Positions 19,877 to 32,900 of a DNA stretch of 64,000 bases are shown one piece after another. The position numbers were made by a program, and so were the translations under genes. The DNA is from Grifola frondosa (lineage: Eukaryota > Basidiomycota > Agaricomycetes > Polyporales > Grifolaceae). Below the pieces are notes generated by a model. It was not told the DNA's origin and made no database searches. It saw only the letters and a list, made by a program, of their open reading frames with translations. Each line of letters opens with the position of its first letter. The first letter of the stretch is position 1. The stretch lies in NCBI GenBank assembly GCA_001683735.1, contig LUGG01000007.1:1736001-1800000 (forward strand), in the 5' to 3' direction.

Positions 19877-22692
19877 CTACACGAAAAAGTTGTCCAGCTT
19901 CTTCTTGATCGCTTCCAACTGCTTGCGAAGCTCTGTGAGCTGTTTTCTCTTCGCGGCATCCGCCGGATCCTCCGCCAATAGGTCCTTGAGTCGCTGAGAC
20001 GCGTCTACCGACCCAATCTTCAGCTCCGCCAGAAGGCGTTTCTGCATATTATTCGCCATTTCCTGCACTAACGCGTGGTGGATCGTCATTGGGACGTCGT
20101 CGATTACACGCTACGAAGATGCACCATGAGAATACAGTGCAAAGTACAGATTGTCGCACACTTACTTTGTACGCCACCTGGAAGTAGCTGCGCACGTCTG
20201 CCATCACAATGAGCTCGTCTTCGAACCTATCTGGTGGAAGCAACCGCACGAGATCTCCTGCGGAGAGGTTGTGGTAACCTGCATCGGCCAATGCTCGCAG
20301 CGCCCTCCACACAGGAGAGCTTTCCCTTAGATCTTCATATGATTCGTAGAGTTGCGTTTTTGCGTACAGCAACGGGGTGCACCTGACGAGCTTGTAGTGT
20401 GTTAGCCACTTGCTCCGCGTGGACTCTAGGTAATGCTTATTCTGCGTGAAGTATGGTTCGCACTCCCGCTCTAAAACCTGGGCGAGTGATTGAGTGCCTC
20501 GTTGTCCATATTTCTCCATCTCGCCCCGCACGATACGCCTAAGAGACAAGAAGAAGGGGTTAAACATTTTTGTTCCCCCCTGTGGAGAGACACGTCATAC
20601 TCAATGTGTTGCTCAAGTGCTTTGAAACGCCCGAAGCGAGTTGCGACAAATTCACTGAGAGTCTTGCTAAGGATCGATGAGATGTCATCGAAGCATTTCT
20701 GTGCTGGGGCGGGCCAGCCATCCATAAAATCTTTGATGAGGCGTTTTTTCGCGTCGTATGGGAGATTGTGGGTAACTCCCATCCGGTCGAACTGGGCAAT
20801 TTCAGTGTGGCATTTCATAAGGAAGTGGAGCGCACGTACAGCCTGATAACTTCGCGAACATCGTACAAACCGATGACCTGGGTACCTTCAGAAGGCAAGC
20901 TAGCAGTGTCCTCCGGGCTAGCAGTACCTGCCACGCTAGCATTGTCCTCCATGCCATAGTCACCGACCTCGGGCGCAAACTCGGGAGGCTTATAGCACCT
21001 TGTCGAGTCTTCGAAGGGCCTGAAATTAGGAGCGGTCTTACGAATGGCGACCTTGAATTGCTCGTAGGTTGCTCGGCTACGATGAACAAAGGTCTTATCC
21101 TCGCCACGACCACAGACGGCATCTTGTAAATCGTCGCAAAAGGCGATAACGCGGTGCAGGATCTCGGTGGCAGCGTCGCCCGCGGCAGGCTCCGGGAGCT
21201 TTCGCAGCTCGGCTTTGCACTCTGCTAATCTCTGGCGGACAGCGACACCCAGTTTCGGCAACCTATTTGCTTATCAGCTGAAAGTGTATTACGAACATAT
21301 CAAGTACTCACGAATCTTGGATGACCATCATAAGAAGCTTGCTGACGTAACGTATGAGGTGTGGAATACCGAGGCGGTTCAAAGTTACCATATTTTTGAA
21401 TGGCTCAGTGGTGGAGAAAAAGTTTGTTGCTAGGCGTTCTGTTTCAACACGCGACAGGTTCTTCTTCCTCTCGTCATCGTCGGGCAATCGTACACTGTAA
21501 TAGCCATGGCGGAGTTGATGGTCTCGTCCCTCAAGAATCTCTTGCCATTTCTGGCGCGCAGAGCTGGCTCCCGCAGTTAGTGAATCCGGTTTCGTGATGA
21601 CACCTGCACAGTACCACAGCAATTCTTAGCCCGCTGTTTGTATAACCAATAGAACATGTTTACCTATTGTTCTCTTGCCTTCCGGATCTGCTTGTTTTGC
21701 AAGACGCATCGCCTCTTGGTTCTCAATGTCATCTAAACACCGGTTAGTCACAGGTATCGTAGAAGAGTCATCAGAATGCACCCACCACTAGCCGGCATTG
21801 TGACTAGAATTATGGTAGAATCACTCTTGATGTAATGATTTACCAAGCCTCTGATTAGATCAATGACAGCCTGTTCTTCATTTTGGATCAAGCCTACACG
21901 ACGTTGCATATCATGTGAGAGAAAGTTCGACGACTGAAGAAGCGAAATACCTGGTAGATCCACAAAGGACAAATCCGCGCCCTCTGGGTCATGGATCTCG
22001 ATAACCACAACGTCCGAGGAAAATTTGTGCATTTCCGGATCATCTTTCGTCAAAGATCTCAAATCTTCGCGGCCCTTGGCCGTGAAATACGCGGCTGCAC
22101 GATGGGGACTCAGGATCGCCGTCTGTGCGCGGCGAAGCCAGATCTCGACCTCATTCTTCGAGGTCAGCACAGGACTGAATGGAAAGTCTGATGTTTCTCC
22201 AGTCCTGCGAAGAGATACCTGGCACGTCCATTTAGACTCTGCTTCCCAAATAATGCATTCCATCGGGCATCTGCAATGACTTTATTCCAAAAAAGACAGA
22301 TCTGCTGCCTGAAAGCTTGCTTACCTAGTGCATGTTCCACTATCGCGTGGAACGTTGATCTAGGAGTAATATGAGATATGTCAAACAGTAAGTGATTCGA
22401 AATCTACTCACACCGGTGATTGCCTCCACCAGCGAGCTCTTGCCCGCTGCACTTTGAAATGAGATGCTGAAGCACGGGAAAACCTCAGCTCGCACCTGAC
22501 TGTCCACCGATGACAGCAATACAAGGAATGGCCATGTCTGTCGCGGCACTGTAAAGCTCAAGGTCAGCCTAACATAATCAGGGCGACGTGGTGTCCGTAC
22601 CCTAAGGCTCTGAGATCCTTCACGAGCTTCAGTAACTCTCTTCTGCGCCGAGCATATTCACTATCAGCAATGGTATCTGGATCTCCCGCCAT
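19877..22692 (-). CDS. Dynamin-like large GTPase (Mx/Drp type)
   Basis: Eleven exons join in frame to 761 aa: 22692-22601, 22548-22496, 22446-22412, 22359-22325, 22270-21786, 21732-21664, 21603-21312, 21262-20836, 20791-20601, 20538-20166, 20110-19877. The G1 motif GGQSAGKSS spans the second intron. G3 is DLPGIS and G4 is TKPD. A stalk/middle region follows (LERECEPYFTQNKHYLEST; LIVMADVRSYFQVAYK), and the end is a helical GTPase effector domain (MTIHHALVQEMANNMQKRLL to the terminal KKKLDNFFV). There is no PH or proline-rich domain, so it resembles Mx/DRP membrane-remodelling GTPases, not classical endocytic dynamin. The start at 22692 (MAGDPDTIADSEY) has TATAAA 25 bp upstream. The frame is open a further 30 codons without an ATG, so an extra upstream exon is possible. 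The frame looks intact throughout. Confidence 0.95.
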
Positions 22693-24169
22693 GTTGTTCG
22701 GGATGGGTGATGCCAATTTATATCCCGCGCTCTCCGGCTCTGATTCACTGTTGAGAGGGTCTGCGTCTGTTGTCTTAAAAGGTGTGTTTGGTCAACATCT
22801 GTGGAGAAACCTGGGGAAGGGATGCGCTTACTGATTGTTTATTGTCCTTCAAGTTCCTGGTCCTGCGGCTTTCAATAATACGACAACAGAACAGATATAT
22901 CGACAGACCTGGAAAATCGGAAATGCTTCCGAAATGACTGTTGTTTGGAACTAGAGGACATAGTGAGGAGAAAAGGCGGGGGTAATGCGCATATTTATGC
23001 AATGAATTCGGTTTTTGTATGACTAGATCTGGTACCTCGGAAGTGTCATTGAAGAGCGCTATCATTCCATTTAACGCATGCTTGTATCCAGAAAGGGAGT
23101 TCTACGCAGCCTAACAACGAACACGAGCGTATACGCCTTTATAGGAACTCAAACCGTGATTCGACCATTAGGTATATACGGGTATAGCATTTGACCTGTC
23201 GACGGCAACGATATTCTGATCAAGGATACTGCTCTGCCGAATATGGCATCAGCTTGGGTGGTTAGATGCTGTCGTTGTTTTTACTTTCCTTCCGCAGCAC
23301 TCACGTTTCGTGGAATCCTGCAATAGAACAATGCCGAACGGTCATCTGGAACTCCCTGAATTCGGAGAATGATATTTCCTGAAAAGACCTTCCTCGATTA
23401 ATATCTCATCATAACAGATGCATAGCAATTCAAACCAGGTTCCATCACGTCGTCAGTTCCTTATCCCATTTCAAGCAGCCTTTATGTAAGGCAAACCGCA
23501 TTGGTGCTTTCAAAATGCCTGATAGAGATCGGCTCAAAGGAGGTCGGTGGCACCGTCGAACGACACATTGAGCCACGCTGCAAGTCGGAAACCTTGTTTA
23601 GCTAGCCGCATGTCAATCTATTGCCGTCCAACCCGACCAATGAAATTCACCGATGGCACAAGGGATTCAGTAAGAACCAACGAACAAAGACGAACAATAT
23701 ACCACCGGGACTGCATTCTCGAAATACGTGCCTCTGCAGAGATCTTGTCCAGTTTTGAAGTCAACGACAGCCCAGCCGAAAGTCACAAGACAAGCCCAAT
23801 ATTAGCAATAATTGGAAAGGAGACGAAAATGAGGCAAAGATACCGCGTTTGAAACTGCAAAGCTCTGCAGCCCAGACAAATGGACACGCAAGAGGAACAA
23901 TAAGGAGTAGCGTCGGCGTGACCGGTTTCAATCAGCTTCAGCTCCACCTCGAGGCGATGATCTCTTCGACAGCGGCTCTGTAGTGGATGAACAGGTGATC
24001 CAAGACGCGGCAAGCGACTCGAACGAGCCGGACTTCAGCGTGACAAGGATAGGTGCGTCGCGCCTCAGCGTCGTTGGGCGCTCGATCCCGATGATCTGAT
24101 CGCGTCCATCACGTGCGCGCGCTACGATCGCGGTCGCTGTTGCCCACGGCGAGCAAGATACTAACGACG
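22693..24169. other. Shared upstream region of dynamin and WDR48 genes
   Basis: No recognisable gene. Frames at 22775-23065 (minus) and 23547-23852 (plus) lack family features. It lies between two divergent starts and probably holds both promoters. Confidence 0.5.
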
Positions 24170-27100
24170 ATGGCTCCTGCACGACGTAGGGTGTCCTATG
24201 TTATTCCTCCCCCATCCGACCCAGTTCCTCGCCTACAGCTTCCACCCCATGGCCTGCCGCGGAACGGTGTAGTTGGACCTCTTCTCATTCCCTCCACACA
24301 CACGACACCGTCCTCCTCACAGCCCCTCCCGAAATGGGCCCAACATCCACGACATCGTCTGGGAGTCTCTTGTCTGGCCCTTGATACATCCACACAGCTA
24401 GTAGGGAGGGCCGCGCCAGAAGGCATCCTCTACACTGGTGGCAGGGACGGCCTTGCCATTTCTTGGGACCTCGGCATACCCATGAAGCGGCGTACTCATC
24501 GTTATGGGCTGACGGGGAGGAGCCTCCGACGTTGGGAAGTCATGACAAATTGGGCAGATGATGTAATTGAGGAGGAGGCGGACGAGGGCGAGGAGATTCG
24601 CAGTGATGGCGATGTGCTGGGGGAGGTCACCGGCAAAGTACGAAAGAAGAGCATCACTACCGATAATACCATTCCATACGAGGAGCAATGGGAGACTGAC
24701 GTAGAAGCATATGAAGCTCGAAAGGTATGTTGCATTTCGTCTCAGAATTCCTGGCGGCCCCACGAAGGTCTAGCTATCATTTGCTGAGTCGTTCATGTTC
24801 GCCTGTAGGCATGAGTCTGTGCGGCAAGGACTCGGGCGAACATGTACGATTTGTGCGTATGTATGTCTTAAACGAGCTGTTGAGACACTGATGGTGTCAG
24901 AGTGGTCTTTCTGTTCTACCGACAAAGATGTTTCGGTGCGCATAAGATTTTGCGCAGATTATGCAGTTGAGCACATGTACTCATTAGACATGTGTCGTTG
25001 AGACGAACCTGTTCGTCTGCATATCCCACTACTGAGCTGTTGTGGAGAGGTTTGCCACACGTACTGCTGCTACCTTGCTGGTGTCCGGTGCACGCAAAGG
25101 TGGAAGTACCTTTGGGGTTCTCCTTCTTCATAAATTACATGGCAGCACGGTGGACATCTGTATTCGCAGTTGTACGTGAGATTCCAAAATGCACTACATA
25201 TATGTTGTGAATTTTATGTCTACATTACTGTCGATTTAAAGGCATTCACTGACTCCTTAATCAGTCAAACCCTCCATCTACTCAATTTCGCCAATGCGCA
25301 CAGATGCACACCGATTGGGTCAATGACATGCTTCTGTGCAACCACAACCAGACTCGTGCGTCCCCTCCTCACTCGCTCCCTTGCACGCGCTGAAGACTGC
25401 GTGCAGTCGTCACTGCCTCTTCCGACGGGACGGTCAAGGCCTGGTCACCGCACACGCACGGACACTCTGCGTCCTTCCACGAGCCCACGACAGTCGGAAT
25501 GCATGCAGACTATGTGCGTTGTCTGGCACACTGGTGAGTGTCCCTTTTTTGTCGTTATCGTGCGTCTCATGTCGTATAGTCGCGAACAGCAGTGGGTCGC
25601 CTCTGGTTCTTTTGACCGCACAATAAAGCTTTGGGACCTCAGCTTGGCATCCCCGAGAAACGAGCCGCTCATTACACTAAATCCCCCCGAGTCTTCTGGC
25701 CCAAAGTCGTCGATCTATGCGTTGGCGACGGACCCATATGGGTCTGTGGTGGCATCTGGCTCTCCAGAACGTGTTATTAGGATGTGGGATCCCCGGTCGG
25801 GGAGGCGAGTGGGTAAGCTCGTGGGGCATACGGACAACATTCGAGCAATATTGATTTCCGAAGATGCAAAATACGTGAGTGCGTGCGATCACTTGTGGCC
25901 TGTATGGGTACTCATGAATGGTTTTTGCAGCTGCTCACTGGATCTGCAGATGGTAGGGTTCCCTATGCGACTTGCCGAAGTTCGTCATTCTCATTTTTTT
26001 TTCACAGCTTCAATCAAGCTCTGGTCACTGTCCTCGCAGCGTTGTTTGCATACATTCACACATCACACTGACTCCGTTTGGTCGTTATTTTCCTCGCACC
26101 CTGCGCTCGAGATATTTTATTCTGGTGATCGCTCTGGGCTCGTGTGTAAAGTGGACGTTGAGAGTTGTGCGGACGTGTCTGAGGGAGAGTGTATAGTGGT
26201 ATGTCAAGACACTGAAGACAACGGAGAACGGTATGGCTCGGCGGGTTCAGAAGGCATCAACAAGATCGTGGCCATGGACGACAATCTACTCTGGACAGCG
26301 TCGGGTAGCTCAAGCATCTCTCGCTGGAGAGTTCCGCCGCGAAGAGCAGTAAGAGCCGCTGCACTGAGCGCAGAGGGTGCGGTGGACAGCCCATTATTTT
26401 CTCCGCCCCCATGGACTACTATGCCTCGCGAATAGTCAAGAGAAACTCTCTTGATTTGGCAAGTTCCAGGGCGAAGTCACCAACGCGGTCAATAACATAT
26501 GATCAATCAACGACCGCGCGGAATACCAGCCCGTCGCCTTTCAGAGGTCCTCGTATTTCTTTGACCCCATCCCTGGATCCTTCCCTTCTCTCTGACAATT
26601 CTCATGCTACCCCGGACCACGAGCTGGATCCCGATCGCGAAGGAGAAGATACCTGGTATGGCATCCGTTCGAGAGTCTTGTCCGGCTCACGTCGCCCAAC
26701 GACGCGGGCTTTGGCTTGGCCGGGCCCTCATTTCGCGGACGGGATCCAGAGATCGCGACGCTCTATTCTGCGGCATCCATTATGAGCGTACCTCGATGCT
26801 GCGGTCGCCCACACAGTTCCACAGCCAGAACCAGGCCCAGCAGGTCCCTCCGCGCGCCACCAGTCCAATACGCAGCGACACAATTCACTCTCATAACATG
26901 TGCCTGGTTGAAGAGACGCAGACACTGCATCCTGTGGCACGTGTGCGCGCAGCGTACGACGAGCGTGGGTCGCCGCGGACGCGGTGCCGCTACGACGCGC
27001 ACCGGAAGAGGTCGTGCATGGCGATCATGGCCTGGTGCGGTGTGTGATGCTGAACGACCGCATGCACGCTTTGACGGTGGACACTGCGGGCGAGGTCGCC

Positions 27101-29051
27101 GTCTGGGACGTCGTGCGATGCGCATGTTTGGGGCGGTTCATGAGCGAGGATGTCACCGCTGCGAGCTTGTGTGGCAGTGACGTTAGTGTGAGCGTTGCAG
27201 GCGGGAGTGGAGACGGCAGGAGTGTTGCAGACAAGGACAAGGGGAGAGACAGAGAACGGAGTCCCAGGGAAGCGCTGGAGACTGTGCGTGAACGCATCGA
27301 AGGCCAGGCCGTGGTGTCTTCGTGGGCTACTGTGGATACGAAGACGGGCGTGCTCACTGTGCATCTCAATGAGAAATGCTTCGAATCGGAGATCTATGCG
27401 GATGAAGCTGGATACGGTCCTGAGCGTCGTTTTGGCGACGAGACGCGCCGTATGTTTACATCCCATCTCCATACTGCTACGGTGCTGACTTTTGCATATA
27501 GTGAACATCGGCAAGTGGGTTTTGCGGAACCTATTTTATGGTTTTATTCGGGAGGAATTACGTCATGCCACTCGTCGTACGCATGATTTAGCTTCTCATG
27601 ATTCTAGTCAGCATCGATTGCAACGTGGTGGGGCGCCGACGCACATCGAATTGAATGGCCAAAGTTCAGATAGTCACAAACGCTCTTCCTCAGATGCATC
27701 ACGCACGTCGTCCCCCCATCCGCTATCGTCCCGAGGAGCGCCACAATAATCTTTTCCCCTAATATGTTGCCTGCAGTCTCTCCCACTGTAACCACTGCCC
27801 CACGCTCATCTCCCTGATGACTCCGTTAATACCAATAAACACAACTATTCGGGACTCCGGGCTGTCTCCAATCCCACAGTCACCTGGAAACAGCGATGCC
27901 ACACCCATGCCTCGCGGATCTCAGGTCTCTGACTCTGCTGCTCCACCAGACTACTTCAATTTGCGCAACCGTGGAGGTTCGCTCTCGACAAGCGTGGTCC
28001 CGTCGTCTCCAGATGATTTCTCGGGTGGGGAGGGAAGGGTTCGTCGGGGCAAGATGCATCGGGACTGCAAACGCCGACTACCCCAAGTGCTGGTGGACTC
28101 ATGGGGCGGCTGAGGGCATTTGGAAAGAGCACCAAACGACAGGCCAACGAACCGGGCGGTCTGGTGGCTCCAGGCAGTGCCCTCCCTGGCGGAGAATCTG
28201 TGAACCCACCAGAGGTAAGAGACTAGTTCAAATGCAAGGATGTACGATTATAATTCCTGTCACAGGATTCTGTCACCCATATTGTGGTGAAGACACCTGT
28301 CCAAATGCTGTTGTCCACTCCCTTAAATCCTCCTCCCTCGCATGAAGCCCCTCCCTTGCCCGTTCCGCCAACCACCTCAGTGATCATCTCAGAGGAGGCG
28401 CTTTCTGGATGGTCAATATTGTACAGAGGACACGTCTCGAGCACCGGCGGCGATATACGTCCTGGAGGAGACGATGCCGCTATGGCTCCTCGAATGCCTA
28501 CTTATTAACAAGGTGCCGTCTGTATCGGTCAACAAGATTAGCTTTGTCCTCCTTCCCTATCCGAGCAAGGACCCAGATGTGGAACCATTGCCGGAGCTTC
28601 TTAATACGTTCGTCCTTTGTTCACCGTCCACACCGATACGCGAAAGCTGATTTTTTGTAGTGCGCAATCCAAGCTCACCGCCAGCCGTTTCCTGCGAGTA
28701 CGGAAGCTCACGAACCATGTATGTCCACTATGTCTATCAGTTAGTTGCAGCTTTACTCATGGTCGAGCACAGGTCCAGGACAAAATAGACAGAATTACTG
28801 GTGCCCACCTGATATCAAATTCTACGACCCCTCGCTCCTCATTTGACACGCGTTCCATGTCTCCTGGCGGAAAGAGCCGTGACCGTGACCACGACTCGCG
28901 ACCGCGAGCTGAGGATATGTATGAAGTCCTCTGTAATGACGTGGTCCTGCCACTGGATATGACGCTCGCCGCTGTGCGCCAGTACGTTTGGCGACAGGCT
29001 GCAGAGCTCACCATGTACTATCGCCGTAAGACACCGAACCCTCCTCGATGA
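24170..29051 (+). CDS. WDR48: WD-repeat protein 48 / UAF1 homologue (deubiquitinase cofactor)
   Basis: A scaffold that binds and activates USP1/USP12/USP46-type deubiquitinases; the fission yeast relative is Bun107. The N-terminus [11 protein letters not shown] is characteristic. WD repeats follow ([85 protein letters not shown]), then [15 protein letters not shown] and the DUF3337 C-terminal region ([37 protein letters not shown]), ending in a ubiquitin-like segment ([19 protein letters not shown]). Clear early exons are 24170-24724, 25265-25355, 25407-25533, 25580-25874, 25931-25952 and one from 26008. The first intron is 540 nt, the others near 50. A frame change near 26350-26435 may be an intron. 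Further one-base frame changes near 26660, 26967, 27740, 27813, 28025 and 28460 break the model. Conservation on both sides argues that the gene is real, with consensus errors or recent decay. Confidence 0.92.
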
Positions 29052-29928
29052 GCCTCCAACAATACTAGTACTAGGGCGCATTGTAGACTTACCTTATATT
29101 TATGCATTATGTTGTACGTTTTGTTATTCTGCTTTAATTTGGAATTTTAGACTAGCAAGATAAGTGCGATGATTGGCTGGTGACTTAGTTGACCAATCAG
29201 GTAAGTTAAATATTTGTTAATATTTATTGCTACATGGTCGCGCTGTGATGCGCAGACGATTTACTATGCTACCAATTGCTGCCACTGGCTAATACTCTGT
29301 TTCATAATCACTCTAGACAACCACTCGGCTCGCCATCGTAAAATATCTTTCTTTGGCGAGTATCCGGATGCATGTCCTAATACAGACATGGTCTGCCGAT
29401 ACGACGTCTCCATCTCGGCGGACGTGATTTGTTACCGGTGACCAAAACTTGCTTATGATCTTTGCGGGCCTTGACACTGCGCGCAACGTCAGGCGGGTCC
29501 ACCGGGACCAATTTTGCTGAGTTTGAGCTCGGCGCCGTGCCGCCGGATCTCGACTTTGTCTAGAACGTGATCCTGCTTTCGCAATGACGTCCCGGGGCAA
29601 GTTGTGCACCGATATATTCATTAGAGAGCACCGCAAGGCTCATTCGCTTTATGGGTCATTCATCAGGAATGCAGCAAAGGAATGGTAGGTTGTAACTTGT
29701 TTCGCATCCCTTCGTATGTTCATGGAGGTCGTAAAGTCTCCGCAGGTCTCCGCAAAATGCAGCCTCAAAGGAGGAGAAGTGTGATTGGGCATTGCACTCC
29801 TCCTGACCAGAGTCTGGATGGCGGTCGAGGCAGCTCACGATCGACCGCAAATAACACCTTCACATTCAGCATGCGCCCGTATCGCGTAGTTGTTATAAAT
29901 TGTGGCATGCACGTCCTCGCGCTCGATA
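29052..29928. other. Intergenic region upstream of ABC transporter
   Basis: No gene recognised. TATAAA at 29894-29899 lies 30 bp before the transporter ATG. Confidence 0.5.
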
Positions 29929-32900
29929 ATGGCAGACAGTGCCCAACATTCTCATCATGAGGGACGCGACGGTGTCCCCGAAGCTGCTGCAGCGACTATC
30001 ACGACTGATGCCTCAGACCCCTCTTCTGCTCCGTCGACCCATCATCCATACTCACGTCCTGTTCGGAGCAGCACACATGTCGACATCGGATTCTTCGACC
30101 CTGCTGGAGTCAGTGAGCTTAGTCGCACGCTTTCGCAGCAGGGTGCTGGCGAATCAAGCAGGGCAGACCGCTCCGACAGAAACAACTCGCCCTCCGCGAC
30201 ATCCGACTTTACAATTATACCCACCGATGAGCCTTTCGACCTCGAGAAGACGCTTCGCAATATAATCAAGAAGTGTGTACTATTTCGTATGTTCCAATTC
30301 ACAAACTCTGAAATTTACTGGTTAGATTGGACGAATCGGAGATCAAGAGGAGGGAGCTCGGGGTGGTGTTCAAGGATTTGTGCGTGCTTGGCACCCGCGC
30401 ACCTTTTGCACACCAGCCGACGGTCGGTTCGATGGCGAACCCATTGAACGCGTTCAAATTGCTTTGGCGGATGCGTCGTCCGCACACGCGAAACCTGCTC
30501 AGCGGATTCGAGGGTGTTTTGCGACCAGGGGAAATGCTGCGTACGTCGTGCTGGGTATCGGACCTTGTGGTTCGTGCTAATACTCACTGGCAGTTGTACT
30601 TGGACGGCCCGGAGCGGGGTGTAGTACGCTGCTGCGTATCATAGCGAACCAACGCGAAGGATTTCACGCAGTGGTGGGGGACGTACACTACGACTCGTTC
30701 ACGCCGGAGGAAATACACAAGCACTATCGCGGCGATGTACAATATTGCCCGGAAGAGGATATCCACTTCCCTACCCTGACCGTAGAGCAGACGCTCAGAT
30801 TCGCAGCGCGGACGCGTACTCCGGAGACTCGTATCAGTTCGATGTCGCGGAAACGGCACATCGACATGTGTGTTGAAGTATTGCTGACCGTGTTCGGCTT
30901 GCGGAATGTGAAGAACTCGCTTGTCGGAGACGCCTCAATTCGTGGTATATCTGGAGGAGAGAAGAAGCGGGTTTCGATTACTGAGGCATTAGCTACGAGA
31001 AGTCGGTTGACTGCCTGGGATAAGTGCGTCTGTTTGTATGCATCTTATATCTGTCTAACAATTTGTTCCCTTATGCTAGCTCCACTCGTGGCCTTGAGTA
31101 CGCCTATCTCGTTGTCCGTCTGCGCTTTGTTGTCTCACTTTCGTACAGTGCTTCTACTGCGCTTGAGTTCATAAGGGCCCTCAGAATAGCCACAGATATT
31201 GGCCGAGTATCAACCGTGGTCGCAGCGTATCAGGCTGGGAGTCTTTATACGAGCTCTTTGATAAGGTCTGCTTGATTAATGAGGGACGGATGGTGTACTA
31301 TGGCCCAGCCAATCGTGCCAGACAGTACTTCATTGACATGGGCTATGAGCCACCAGCAGACAGACGACGTCCGATTTCCTCGTTGCCGGTAAGGCGCTCA
31401 TACACATCTTCTTTAACGACACCAATACTGTTTTACGATAGTTACCGATCCAAATGGTCGTGCCGTCCGTCCCGGTTACGAAGCCCGAGCGCCGCGAACC
31501 GCTGGCGAATTTGCAGACTACCTCTTGAAATCCGAGCTTGGGCAAATCAACCGGGATGACATGAACTCCTACGATGAGGAGTTCGCCAGCAAGCCCACCA
31601 GAGCATCTGCTTACAAGGAAAGCGCGCTCGCCGAGCACGCCAGACACACCAACCCCAAGAGCCCGTACATTATTTCGATATCGATGCAGGCCCGCGCTCT
31701 CATGACGAGGCGTATGCAGATCATCAAGGGTGTAATGGCACCGCAAATTATCCGGACCGGGTACGTCCTCCATGCATTAATAATTGTATACTCCCTAATA
31801 TATCCTCGGTTTGCAGAACGTTCATTTTTTGCTATCATTGTTGGAACTGTTTTCTTGCGACTCAAACCCACTACTATCACCTTTTTCTCCCGTGGCGGTG
31901 TGCTCTTCTTGTGAGTGTCTCTTGAATGTTTGTTACAGTTGATATTCACATTGTTTTCTCAGCGCACTCATGTTCTCTGCTCTCACGGCCATGGCTGAGA
32001 TCCCCGCCCTGTTTTCCCAACGACCAATCGTTCTCAGACACTCGAAGGCCGCAATGTATCATCCATTTGTCGAAGCCCTGGCTTTGACATTGGTGGACCT
32101 TCCAATCACCTTTGTCACTATGGTCATCTTCTCGATCATATTATATTTCCTCGTCGGCCTGCAGCAGACAGCAAGCCAGTTTTTGTGAGTTGATGGCTGT
32201 CAGTTTGTGTCATTTATTGACTCATCGCGCTTGTTTTTGCTAGCATCTTCCTCCTGCTCATCCTAACCTTGGCGGTTACTATGAAGGCGTGGTTCCGAGC
32301 TCTTGCAGCCGCATTCCAGAGGCCTGCTCCAGCGCAGACGATCGCCGGTATTTCCGTTATGATTCTGGTACTGTACACGGGATATCCCCTACCCCAGCCA
32401 TACATGATTGGAGCACTGAATGGCTTTCGTGGCTCGATGTACGTCCGTCGATTTATCACATCCCTGCCTGAACTGACATCATCTTTCTTGTTGGGATTTA
32501 GCCGTTGCGTTACGCCTTCGAAGGGCTTCTAGTAAACGAGTTCCACAACCTCGATGCCACATGTTCCGAATTGATACCTGAAGGACCAGCTTACCTGAAC
32601 GTATCAATAACAAATCAAGTTTGCACGACGGTAGGTTCCCTTCCTGGACAGGCTCTGGTAACGGGTACTAGATACGCTTTGCTATCGTTCGGCTACGCAT
32701 ACAGCCACCTGTGGCGTGTGAGTTCTTCTCTCCGTGTGCGGCATTGTATTGACGGTGGCGTTGCAGAACTTCGGTATCGTGTGCGGTTTTGCCGCGCTTT
32801 TCATCGGAGCTCTGCTCCTGCTCACCGAGATTAACACGGATACCCCGGCGAGAGCAACGAGGTTGCATTCAAACGTGGCACCATGTCCACTCTCCCCAAC

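Noticed and set aside
30608..30650. Frameshift at the NBD1 Walker A of the ABC transporter
   Set aside because: Re-reading gives [17 protein letters not shown] in one frame after a normal intron; the Cys in place of Lys is usual for PDR NBD1.
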